A stretch of DNA of 49,630 nucleotides from the NCBI RefSeq assembly GCF_041601295.1, contig NZ_JBFIII010000005.1, forward strand, positions 1 to 49,630. Direction: 5' to 3'. The notes below the pieces were generated by a model. It searched no databases. It saw nothing but the letters and a program-made list of their open reading frames with translations, and was not told the origin of the DNA. The position numbers and the translations under genes are program-made. Shown here piece after piece: positions 1 to 6,557 of the stretch (positions are counted from its first letter, which is position 1; every line of letters begins with the position of its first letter). The DNA comes from Immundisolibacter sp. (GTDB lineage: Bacteria; Pseudomonadota; Gammaproteobacteria; Immundisolibacterales; Immundisolibacteraceae).

Positions 1-35
1 AGAACAACGAAGCAGTCAAATAGGAGAGAGCACAA

Positions 36-896
36 ATGACTGGTAAGATCATCTTTAATGTGGCGAGAGCAGGCTTGCTGTTCGCCGCCGGAACTGCAAA
101 TGCAGCCGTCATACAGGTTAGCGAAGGTGATTTCATAGCGGGTTCCGGGTTAATCACCTTCAGCGAATTCGGTGTAGGCACAATCAATCCTATCTACGCC
201 CCGGTGACCTACGGCGGTGGCGTGGGATCGCCAACAGTCACGTTTGATGGCTTCTTCGCTGGTCAGGCTCTTAGCGGCGCTCCCGGCGTTGATTGCCCAG
301 GCGCGTCAGCAAGCGCCTGCGTGGCCGGGAGCCCAAGCGATCCTTTGGCGCTTGATGCCGCCTCGCCCGATACCTTTATCACTACGGATAGCGCCAACCC
401 AACGTCGCCAGTTCTTTCCGGTTCGCCAAGATTCAACGGACCGATCGCGGTGTTTTTTGATGTTGATGTCGCCGGAGTTGGCTTCGACGGCGGCTTTTTC
501 GACGCGGTCGGCAGCACGGGCATTACCGCCTTTGCGCGCGATGGCGCCCTTCTCGGCACAGTTGTTAATAGCATCACAGGCATTGAGTTTCTCGGTCTGG
601 TGACTGAGAACGGTCGGGCTGCGATCGCTGGCGTGTTTCTTGACATGGAGGGTTCCGAACCGGCCGGCTTCGCCATCGATAATCTGCGTTTTGGTATTGC
701 CAGCGAGGTTGGTGTTCCTATCGCCCCCGGCCCACTCCCCGGCGACGTTCTCGCGGCCACCGAGGCTGCCAAGACCATGAAGCCCGGCCTGTTCCAGATT
801 TTCTCGGATTCCGGGTTCGCCGATGGGGTGGATGGCTTCGACCCAGCCAAAGAGACCTTTGTACTGGTGAATGGCTGGAATGGCATAGACACGTAA
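36..896 (+). CDS. N-terminal half of a secreted PEP-CTERM lipase-like protein (stop-interrupted)
   Basis: This 286-residue product opens with a Sec-type signal peptide: a basic start, a hydrophobic stretch GLLFAAG, and a likely cleavage site after ANA near residue 23. A purine-rich ribosome site (AGGAGAGAG) lies just ahead of the ATG. Residues ~25-225 resemble the beta-rich extracellular domain common in PEP-CTERM exoproteins (TFSEFG, DTFITTD, SGSPRFNGPIA, GFAIDNLRFG). The last residues, TFVLVNGWNG, look like the first strand and oxyanion-hole region of a lipase fold. That fold then breaks off at a TAA and resumes in the same frame downstream, so this is best read as the front part of one ~754-residue protein. 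As it stands it could yield a secreted beta-domain without catalytic residues. The domain reading comes from pattern recognition, not a search. Confidence 0.75.
   Translation: MTGKIIFNVARAGLLFAAGTANAAVIQVSEGDFIAGSGLITFSEFGVGTINPIYAPVTYGGGVGSPTVTFDGFFAGQALSGAPGVDCPGASASACVAGSPSDPLALDAASPDTFITTDSANPTSPVLSGSPRFNGPIAVFFDVDVAGVGFDGGFFDAVGSTGITAFARDGALLGTVVNSITGIEFLGLVTENGRAAIAGVFLDMEGSEPAGFAIDNLRFGIASEVGVPIAPGPLPGDVLAATEAAKTMKPGLFQIFSDSGFADGVDGFDPAKETFVLVNGWNGIDT
894..896 (+). other. In-frame TAA interrupting the lipase-like gene
   Basis: Codons before and after this TAA are in one frame (GGC ATA GAC ACG, TAA, GAA ACT TCC GGA). No other stop occurs before position 2298. The 14 codons between the TAA and the next ATG at 939 read sensibly (ETSGKKYVPEWISD) and join the lipase strand to its continuation. 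A single base change (for example from GAA, CAA or AAA) would explain the break. A sequencing error, a true nonsense mutation and readthrough are all possible. Confidence 0.8.
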
Positions 897-938
897 GAAA
901 CTTCCGGAAAGAAATATGTTCCGGAGTGGATTTCGGAC

Positions 939-2300
939 ATGGCCGGCGAGATCCGGAAGAAAAGTCCCGATGCTAATATCCTGGCGTGGAACTGGACGGA
1001 TCTCGCCGACAGCTTAGCCCCGGATTCGAAATCCGATATTTTGGCATGTCTAGCGGTCGCCGGTGCTTCTCCCGCTTGCGGCATCGTCCCCGTCTCCATG
1101 GTGGATTTTCAAGCCGTATATCTCGCGCGGGCATTCGAGAGTATCTATTTGGAGTTCGACGGTGAAGCAGGTGACGTACAGTTTCTGGGTCACAGTCTGG
1201 GCGCCGGGATCGCCGCCAACGCGGCCAAGTTACTGGGTTCGGCTAGCTCGGGACCAGCGGAGGATATTGAGAGGCTTACCCTTTTCGATGCGCCCGAAAA
1301 TATCGCGGCAATCAGTATCGGCGGTAAAGTCAATCTGGATACCGTCCTGCCACGAATAATTCGTAATACCCCCGACATCACGATCGAGAACTATTCTGCG
1401 GCGGGGCTTACAGCTGCAGATTCCCTGCTCGGATATGGAATCTCTTACGAAGATGTAGCGAACACACGGCTTCTTGGTTATGTGCATACCAAGGAGTTGC
1501 TCGGTCCCACGCCCATGGACTGGTATAAGCCTACCGTCAATCCCGCAGGAGGCGGCAGTAAAAGCGAGCGTGGATTAAGCGAATCGAATGAAGATCTTCA
1601 CGCCCGAGACGACCAAGTGTGGGCCAACTTGGACACTGACGACGATTGGAACCTGTCTTTGCTGGTTCGCGACATTTCGCGTGTTTCCGCAGTGATGATG
1701 GATACTTGGCACGATCTGAAAGACTGGGGGACGAAAGTGATCGTGGATACGGCAAAATATATCGCCGACGCCACCACAACCCTTATGAGTAAGATAGGGA
1801 CTGAAATTGCAGGGCTGGCGGCGGGAGTTAAAGTCGAACTGTCCGAGCTCACCGACTGGGCGAGCACCGGATTTGCGCGCTTTGTCGTAGGCAAGGGGCT
1901 GGAACTGGTTTCGAGTTCGCCGAGCTACGCTTACAGGACGCTTCATATCCCCGATTCGGCCGATAGTCTGTATATCGAATTCCTGCCCGAGGTCTGGGGA
2001 GTGGACGATAGCTATGTCGTTTTCTTCGATGACGAGGTTATATACCGACTCGACGGGACTTTCTTCAAGAACGGGTGGATGGACACGGGGTTCCTGGATA
2101 TCTCGCGCTGGGCGGGGCGCGATGTTCTTTTCACGATTGGTTTGCTGTCCGGTGAAACGGGCCACCAGATCACCACGGGCGGTTTCGGATTTACCAGCCG
2201 GGTTTTGGCCAGGTCTCACTCTGTTCCCGCGCCGGGAACCTTGTTCCTGTTGGGCATGGGTCTGGTGGGTATCGCCGCCATGCGTCGCCGTCGAGCGTAA
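939..2300 (+). CDS. C-terminal half: alpha/beta-hydrolase (lipase) with PEP-CTERM sorting tail
   Basis: The 453-residue frame carries the lipase nucleophile elbow GHSLGAG with Ser at residue 86. A following LTLFDAPE probably supplies the acidic member, and GYVHTKEL is a candidate for the histidine. The N-terminal ILAWNW strand is also typical of lipases. The C-terminus is a PEP-CTERM-type sorting signal: VPAPGT, then a hydrophobic helix (LFLLGMGLVGIAA), then MRRRRA. Known PEP-CTERM proteins are exported and processed by exosortase at the cell envelope. This half has no signal peptide of its own, so it would need readthrough from the upstream half to be secreted. No obvious ribosome site precedes the ATG at 939, which again suggests it is not an independent gene. 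Substrate is unknown. Confidence 0.75.
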   Translation: MAGEIRKKSPDANILAWNWTDLADSLAPDSKSDILACLAVAGASPACGIVPVSMVDFQAVYLARAFESIYLEFDGEAGDVQFLGHSLGAGIAANAAKLLGSASSGPAEDIERLTLFDAPENIAAISIGGKVNLDTVLPRIIRNTPDITIENYSAAGLTAADSLLGYGISYEDVANTRLLGYVHTKELLGPTPMDWYKPTVNPAGGGSKSERGLSESNEDLHARDDQVWANLDTDDDWNLSLLVRDISRVSAVMMDTWHDLKDWGTKVIVDTAKYIADATTTLMSKIGTEIAGLAAGVKVELSELTDWASTGFARFVVGKGLELVSSSPSYAYRTLHIPDSADSLYIEFLPEVWGVDDSYVVFFDDEVIYRLDGTFFKNGWMDTGFLDISRWAGRDVLFTIGLLSGETGHQITTGGFGFTSRVLARSHSVPAPGTLFLLGMGLVGIAAMRRRRA

Positions 2301-2414
2301 TCGCGACCATGGCAGCCGTAATCTGGATCAGCGGAAAGGAATCCGGGATGAGGCAGCTACGGACTCGGCGTATTCCGCTGTGCTCCATAACGGGTATGAG
2401 TTGACCTGCGTGGA
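2301..2414. other. Short spacer between convergent lipase and TA genes
   Basis: No coding sequence or clear stem plus T-tract terminator is visible in this 114-nt spacer. The two flanking genes converge on it. Confidence 0.5.
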
Positions 2415-2762
2415 CTAAGTTGACCGACGCGCGGCGCTTTTCTTACGCCTGGTCGGGCTTGGGCGCGGCGATCGCGAGGCGAGCCATTTCTTGAAGGACG
2501 CCTGACTCTCGGCGGAAGCTCTTCCGGCCAACAGACCTTCTACGCTGATGTCCTCATCAATGGCCTCCCAATGTATCCCGCGACCCATCCCGATGAAGCG
2601 CCAGTTTTTTTTTTCGTCGGGGGTAGCGTGCAAGAGACGCGGATACCACGCGAGCGGCACCGAAATCGTTCGTCCGTCGGCAAGATCGACGTGCAGCGAA
2701 TCTTGGGTGACCCTCATTGCCTTAGCGAGAGCAACCTCAATTTCAACCGCGGAAATACTCAT
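2415..2762 (-). CDS. DUF2442-family protein, partner of a DUF4160 protein
   Basis: This is a 115-residue protein of the DUF2442 type. The core pattern is visible: DGRTISVPLAWYPRL, then WRFIGMGRGIHWEAIDEDISVEGLLAG, then a basic tail rich in R and K. DUF2442 genes are commonly found beside DUF4160 genes and the pair is often listed as toxin-antitoxin-like, but its activity is not settled. Here the start overlaps the end of the DUF4160 gene by 20 nt, so the two are probably translationally coupled. A run of ten A on the coding strand falls within the DEKKN codons, an unusual slippage-prone tract. The frame continues normally past it, so the gene looks intact. Confidence 0.75.
   Translation of the reverse strand: MSISAVEIEVALAKAMRVTQDSLHVDLADGRTISVPLAWYPRLLHATPDEKKNWRFIGMGRGIHWEAIDEDISVEGLLAGRASAESQASFKKWLASRSPRPSPTRRKKSAARRST
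2605..2614 (-). repeat. A10 homopolymer inside the DUF2442 coding sequence
   Basis: Ten consecutive T on the plus strand give ten A in the coding strand, across the codons for Glu-Lys-Lys-Asn. Such tracts are known sites of replication and transcription slippage. In this GC-rich window the run stands out by eye. Confidence 0.9.
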
Positions 2763-2979
2763 CCCATGCCTCCATGAGTTCAGACTGATGCTGGCTCACC
2801 AACTTCTCGATCCGTCCGATCTCGACGCGCGACAACCCGCCACTACTCTGCAAACGAACCGGATCGAGCCAGAACTTGGCGACGTTGTCCTGGCGTTCAA
2901 CGTGAACATGGGTCGGCTCACCCCGGTCACTCGCATAAAAGAAAAATCGATACGGTCCGACACGCAGGACAGTGGGCAT
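2743..2979 (-). CDS. DUF4160-family protein
   Basis: The family core starts at MPTVLRVGPYRFFFYASD and runs through GEPTHVHVERQDNVAKFWLDPV to IEKLVSQHQSELMEAWDEYF, giving 78 residues with the usual length and end. I start it at the ATG ending at 2979; an in-frame start nine codons upstream adds only unconserved residues. It lies 19 nt after the truncated DUF5615 gene and overlaps the following DUF2442 gene by 20 nt. All are on the minus strand. DUF4160 proteins are small and often paired with DUF2442. A toxin or antitoxin role is suggested only by this pairing. Confidence 0.75.
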   Translation of the reverse strand: MPTVLRVGPYRFFFYASDRGEPTHVHVERQDNVAKFWLDPVRLQSSGGLSRVEIGRIEKLVSQHQSELMEAWDEYFRG

Positions 2980-2998
2980 GCAGCTTATCCCAGCGACG

Positions 2999-3226
2999 TC
3001 ATGCAATTATGGGCACTACAACAGCCACGGGAAGCTTGGTCAGGTTCTGCTGGTACGGAAGGTTCTTGTCTACGGTGATGAACGCGTCGAAGCCTCGCCC
3101 GGCCAAGACGAGTAACGCTCCGTTCTTGACACCGCCCCAGCCCATTTCCACGACGGTCTTGACGTCGTGAAGGGGAAGATGCTTTCGAAGCCGCCTCGGG
3201 ACCGACTCGTCAAGCAGCAGACGCAT
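2999..3226 (-). CDS. DUF5615 PIN-like protein, C-terminally truncated
   Basis: The product begins MRLLLDESVPRRLRKHLP and continues HDVKTVVEMGWGGVKNGALL and DAFITVDKNLPYQQNL. This is the pattern of DUF5615 PIN-like proteins, the usual partners of DUF433 antitoxins. Acidic residues of the PIN-like fold are present (LLLDES, ITVDKN). Family members normally run ~30 residues further after LPVAVVV. Here the frame ends abruptly with PIIA and a stop, immediately before the DUF4160 gene, so the tail has been lost and activity is doubtful. The start overlaps the DUF433 gene by 17 nt. An in-frame start ten codons upstream is less likely, because the family begins at MRLLLDE. Confidence 0.7.
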   Translation of the reverse strand: MRLLLDESVPRRLRKHLPLHDVKTVVEMGWGGVKNGALLVLAGRGFDAFITVDKNLPYQQNLTKLPVAVVVPIIA

Positions 3227-3416
3227 CGTCGAAAAGACGGGCTTTGGCTGCTTCAAGTACGGCTACTGCGACGTCGCGCGGTACGGAAGGGAAGTCTTCC
3301 AGGGAACAGGTTCCTTTCAGATAGTCGAACAGGTTTTGGACGGGTACGCGCGTACCGGTGAAGCAAAGCGCTCCACTCATGATTTCGGGGTCTCGGCTGA
3401 TCAAGGATGCTTTCAT
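3210..3416 (-). CDS. DUF433-family antitoxin
   Basis: The 68-residue product shows the DUF433 helix-turn-helix-like signature: ISRDPEIMSGALCFTGTRVPVQNLFDYLKGT, with residues before GTRVPV typical of the family, then FPSVPRDVAVAVLEAAK. DUF433 proteins are antitoxin-like partners of DUF5615 PIN-like proteins, and the 17-nt overlap with such a gene fits. The segment SLEDFPSV is shorter than the usual SLEDFLEGFPSV form, implying a small in-frame loss of about four codons. I start at the ATG ending at 3416; a GTG six codons upstream is also open. Since its partner is truncated, this may be an orphan antitoxin. Confidence 0.72.
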   Translation of the reverse strand: MKASLISRDPEIMSGALCFTGTRVPVQNLFDYLKGTCSLEDFPSVPRDVAVAVLEAAKARLFDDASAA

Positions 3417-3434
3417 GGCTGATTCCAGTTCCAC

Positions 3435-3621
3435 CGGGTTGGCGCGTGTGGGCAGTTAGCCTACTGATCCTCGACGGTCTAAGCAAGGGTGGGAAACGCG
3501 CAGCGTGCCACCCATTAACCGCCGATCCGCCTGGGCAGATCCTGACCGCCCTATCCGCGCTGGAGCCGGCCCAGCCACTCGCCGGTACAGATATGTAACG
3601 CCGGGCGAAGGCTGATCGGTG
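3435..3621. other. Non-coding spacer between two TA pairs
   Basis: No supported gene is seen in these 187 nt. Frames crossing the stretch look like chance openings. It separates the MazEF-like pair from the DUF433/DUF5615 pair and would hold the promoter of the latter, but no convincing -10/-35 pair was picked out. Confidence 0.4.
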
Positions 3622-3966
3622 TCACGCACGCATCCCCAGCAAGTTGGCCAAGGCGTGATGAACGGTCTGTTCGTCAACTTGGGCCAAACGGCCAAGCTCG
3701 CCCCGTACCAGGCGATGGTCGAGGGTGAACAACTTGAAGCGAACGGTGGAAGGGGCAGATAGGCCCGCCGCGGCATGATCCCGCAACGGGCAGTCCAACG
3801 GCCATGGGGCGCTGCCGGACGAAGTAATCATCGCCATCACGGAATGTCCCGCCACGGTGTTGAACGCGCCGGCCATGGACAGCACCAGTGCGGGACGGTT
3901 TTTTGTGGCGCTGCGTTCGGTGAAGGGAAAGGGCACGCGCACCACGCTATAGCGTTCAAAGGTCAC
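3622..3966 (-). CDS. PemK/MazF-family toxin
   Basis: This 114-residue protein has the MazF/PemK endoribonuclease pattern. VVRVPFPFTERSATKNRPALVLS near the N-terminus carries the conserved RPALVLS loop. It is followed by GHSVMAMITSS, a segment resembling PLRDHAAAGLSAPSTVRF, and a C-terminal KLFTLDHRLVRGELGRL. Family members cleave RNA when free of their antitoxin. It starts inside the end of the upstream antitoxin gene (11-nt overlap), the standard antitoxin-first arrangement. Length and motifs are complete, making this the most intact toxin in the local array. Cleavage specificity cannot be read from the sequence. Confidence 0.85.
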   Translation of the reverse strand: MTFERYSVVRVPFPFTERSATKNRPALVLSMAGAFNTVAGHSVMAMITSSGSAPWPLDCPLRDHAAAGLSAPSTVRFKLFTLDHRLVRGELGRLAQVDEQTVHHALANLLGMRA

Positions 3967-4186
3967 CGTAGGCTGCCTCGTCGGCTTCGCTTGCCCATTC
4001 GGACAGGGTCCTTTCGACTGCCTTCAGATACTCGACATCAAGCGGCTGTACCCGTTTGACCCGTGCCGTGCCGTCTTCGAGCACCTCCCAGGCGATCAGG
4101 TCTCCCGACACAACGTGCAGCGCGGAGCGCACTTCCTGCGGGATCGTGGTTTGTCCTTTGGCAGTGATTTTGGCGATGGTACCCAT
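3956..4186 (-). CDS. AbrB/MazE-like antitoxin
   Basis: The N-terminal half is a swapped-hairpin AbrB-type DNA-binding domain: IAKITAKGQTTIPQEVRSAL, then GDLIAWEVLEDGTARVKRV. The acidic C-terminal part (LSEWASEADEAAYGDL) would embrace the toxin. I choose the ATG ending at 4186, which gives MGTIAKIT and 76 residues; earlier in-frame starts add unconserved residues. The gene overlaps the MazF-like toxin by 11 nt and lies 24 nt downstream of a 7-bp inverted repeat that may be its own operator. Known antitoxins of this class repress their own operon. Confidence 0.85.
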   Translation of the reverse strand: MGTIAKITAKGQTTIPQEVRSALHVVSGDLIAWEVLEDGTARVKRVQPLDVEYLKAVERTLSEWASEADEAAYGDL

Positions 4187-4209
4187 TTGCGCCGTCCTCA
4201 TAGTGCAAT

Positions 4210-4232
4210 GCATTACGTCCTTACGGTAATGC
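4210..4232 (-). promoter_or_regulatory. Inverted repeat ahead of the MazEF-like operon
   Basis: GCATTAC (4210-4216) and GTAATGC (4226-4232) are perfect 7-bp arms separated by 9 nt, ending 24 nt upstream of the antitoxin ATG. AbrB/MazE-type antitoxins bind palindromes in their own promoters, so this is a reasonable autoregulatory operator. No binding evidence is available. Confidence 0.4.
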
Positions 4233-4330
4233 GCTCCTTCCAGCTTGGCAAGCAGTTCGTAAGCAGCCGGTGGCGATGGGGTAGCGCCATGTTGAAGCGG
4301 TTTCTGGGTTTCGGTGGTCCCGCGGCGCGC

Positions 4331-4643
4331 TCAATGAGACTGGGATTGAAACGTGAGCTTCAGATGGCCGGCGACATTCGCCAGACGCTTGTCGCGTGTC
4401 CACAGCCGGGCTGGGCTAGCAAGCGCCATCGACGCGATCAGCTGTACGTCGAGTTAACCGATGCCGCGGGGCCCACCAGTTTTATCGATAGCGCGGCTGC
4501 AAACGGCGCCGCGGAATCGGCCTGACCTGCGGTTCGCTGCCGCCCAAGCGCGCCGGCCGGCGGGCGCTTTCGCGCTCGATCAAAGCTTTCAAGCCCTCGT
4601 GGATCAGCGCCGTGCGCTCGGTCAGACCGGTGATGTGCCGCGC
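4331..4643 (-). pseudogene. VapBC toxin-antitoxin remnant (deleted and stop-interrupted)
   Basis: Read on the minus strand, 4643 to ~4482 encodes a VapB-type antitoxin piece (ITGLTERTALIHEGLKALIE, then ARLGGSEPQ and PIPRRR) lacking its N-terminus. Almost directly after it, from ~4492 down to 4331, comes the C-terminal part of a PIN-domain toxin: GGPRGIG, stop TAA at 4454-4456, LDVQLIASMALA, then RLWTRDKRLANVA and the end at TGA. The first ~85 residues of VapC, which hold the initial catalytic Asp, are missing. So the pair has suffered a 5' truncation, an internal deletion and a nonsense change. No functional product is expected. Confidence 0.75.
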
Positions 4644-4845
4644 GGATCTGGTCATTTTCGACCCCGCCACGGTCGCCAATGGTGACAAGGAATGGGCCAA
4701 CGACCTGCCAGGTGGCGGTCGGCGTTTCGTCACCCGCTCCACCGGCATCCGCGCCACTATCGTCAACGGCACCGTGCTGTTCGAGAACGGCGCTTACCGT
4801 TCGGACACACTTGCCGGGCGCATGCTCCATAGCTACGACGCTTAG
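4640..4845 (+). pseudogene. 3' remnant of an amidohydrolase (D-aminoacylase-like)
   Basis: The plus-strand frame CRADLVIFDPATVANGDKEW, then GIRATIVNGTVLFENGAY and AGRML, ending at TAG, is the conserved C-terminus of amidohydrolase-superfamily N-acyl-D-amino-acid deacylases (ADLVIFDP then GI..vVNG). Nothing upstream continues the metal-binding domain. Instead the sequence switches near 4640 to the opposite-strand VapB remnant. About 67 codons survive of a protein that normally has ~480-570. It is a rearrangement scar, with no start codon or ribosome site that would support expression. Confidence 0.7.
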
Positions 4846-4984
4846 GAAAACTACTAACCGGCGCGCAAGACAAGGACCCACACAGACCCGGCTTTGGGCC
4901 AATCCGTCGTGATCTTCTTTCGCAGGCGCGCCTGGCACCCGGAACCTTGCCCCCGAAATCCCTATAATCGACCACAACGCGATA

Positions 4985-5026
4985 CCCATCGCTGCGCTGG
5001 GAACCGCATCGCGACGAAGCGATGGG
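4985..5026 (+). promoter_or_regulatory. Overlapping alternative stems in the permease leader
   Basis: CCCATCGCT (4985-4993) is perfectly complementary to AGCGATGGG (5018-5026). A second copy of CATCGC (5007-5012) can instead pair with GCGATG (5019-5024) around a 6-nt loop. The two stems compete for the same right arm. A -10-like TATAAT sits upstream at 4963-4968 without a clear -35. The rest of 4846-5109 holds nothing else I can name. Confidence 0.35.
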
Positions 5027-5109
5027 CTGGGGCCATGCCTCCGCCCTGCCACGATTGACCAACGACGCACGCCTCAGTCAGCCGCCCAACCACGACGGGA
5101 AAAAGAACA

Positions 5110-6501
5110 ATGGTCGAAAGCCTGCTGCGCAAAAAATTGATCGGTCGGGCGCTGGCCGATGGCGAACATGGCCTGGCGCGCAGTCTGTCCGGGGTCGATC
5201 TGACCCTGCTGGGGGTCGGCGCCATCATCGGCGCGGGTATTTTCGTGCTGACCGGAGTCGCCGCGGCGACCAAGGCCGGACCGGCGCTGTCGCTATCCTT
5301 TGTGGTGGGCGCCTTTGCCTGCATGTTCGCGGCGCTGGTCTATGCCGAGTTTGCCTCCACCGTGCCGTTGTCGGGCAGTGCTTACACCTACACCTATGTC
5401 ACGCTCGGCGAGCTGCCGGCCTGGATCATCGGTTGGGACCTGGTGCTTGAGTACGCGCTTGCCTGCGCCACGGTCGCCATCGGCTGGTCCGGCTACTTCA
5501 TGCGCTTGCTGGAGGGTGTCGGCCTCGGCCTGCCGACGGCACTTACGCACGGACCCACACAGGGCGGAATCATCAACCTGCCGGCCTTTTCCATCATGTT
5601 GCTGGTCAGCGGCCTGCTGGCACTTGGGGTGCGTCAGACCAGCCTTGCCAACGGCCTCATCGTGGTGCTGAAACTCGCGGTTATCGGTATCTTTCTGTAC
5701 ACCGCCGTGCCGCATGTCGATCCGGTGAACTGGGAGCCGTTCATGCCGTTTGGTTGGTCCGGGGTCATGGCTGGGGCGGGGCTGATCTTTTTTGCCTACA
5801 TCGGCTTTGACGCCGTGTCGACCGCCGCCGAGGAGGCGAAAAACCCGCAGAGGGACATGCCAATCGGCATCATTGTTTCGCTGGTCCTGTGCACGATCAT
5901 TTACATCGCGGTGACGGTGGTGCTGACCGGCATTGCCCCCTACGCCTCGCTGAACGTGTCCGACCCGATGGCCTTCGCCTTGGCGCAGGTGGGCGAGCGC
6001 TTTGCCGCCGCCGCCATCGCCGTGGGTGCGGTGGCCGGGCTGACTTCGGTGTTGTTGGTGATGATGTACGGGCAGACGCGGGTGTTTTACGCCATGTCTC
6101 GCGATGGGCTGTTACCGAAGGTGTTCTCGGACGTGCATCCGCGTTTTCGCACGCCGGCTCGAACCACGCTGATTACCGGCCTGGTGATCGCGGTGGTCGC
6201 AGGACTGGTGCCCATGCAGGAGGTGGCGGCGCTGGTGAATGTCGGCACCCTGGCGGCCTTCATCATGGTGTCGCTGGCCGTGTTGTACCTGCGCCGTGCC
6301 CAGCCTGACCTGGCGCGACCGTTTCGCACGCCGTTCATGCCCTGGACGCCGATTCTGGCCATCCTGTCCTGCGGTTATCTTATCTCCAGCCTGGGCGCGG
6401 CCACGCTGTGGCGCTTTGCGGTGTGGATGCTGATTGGCGCCGTGGTGTATTTCGCATACGCCCGGCGACGCAGTCTGCTGGGCTTGCCTTCGACACCCTG
6501 A
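5110..6501 (+). CDS. APC-family amino acid permease
   Basis: This 463-residue inner-membrane protein has about twelve hydrophobic segments and the APC superfamily start GVGAIIGAGIFVLTG in TM1, which forms the substrate-binding unwound helix. SGSAYTYTYVTLGELPAWIIGW follows in the TM3 region, and FFAYIGFDAVSTAAEEAKNP marks TM6. It most resembles the cationic/broad amino acid transporters of the YfnA/CAT type, probably importing amino acids with protons; the substrate is not determinable. The start is preceded by a weak purine stretch (GGGAAAAAG). It stands alone on the plus strand, convergent with the efflux operon. Confidence 0.88.
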   Translation: MVESLLRKKLIGRALADGEHGLARSLSGVDLTLLGVGAIIGAGIFVLTGVAAATKAGPALSLSFVVGAFACMFAALVYAEFASTVPLSGSAYTYTYVTLGELPAWIIGWDLVLEYALACATVAIGWSGYFMRLLEGVGLGLPTALTHGPTQGGIINLPAFSIMLLVSGLLALGVRQTSLANGLIVVLKLAVIGIFLYTAVPHVDPVNWEPFMPFGWSGVMAGAGLIFFAYIGFDAVSTAAEEAKNPQRDMPIGIIVSLVLCTIIYIAVTVVLTGIAPYASLNVSDPMAFALAQVGERFAAAAIAVGAVAGLTSVLLVMMYGQTRVFYAMSRDGLLPKVFSDVHPRFRTPARTTLITGLVIAVVAGLVPMQEVAALVNVGTLAAFIMVSLAVLYLRRAQPDLARPFRTPFMPWTPILAILSCGYLISSLGAATLWRFAVWMLIGAVVYFAYARRRSLLGLPSTP

Positions 6502-6557
6502 CCTTACGCACCTGTCGGACGGCAATCCGCTCCTCTGCGGCGTGGTTTCGCCTGTTC

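Noticed and set aside
4612..4845. A 77-codon plus-strand frame as an independent small gene
   Set aside because: It is the C-terminal end of an amidohydrolase with no upstream domain; better called a remnant.
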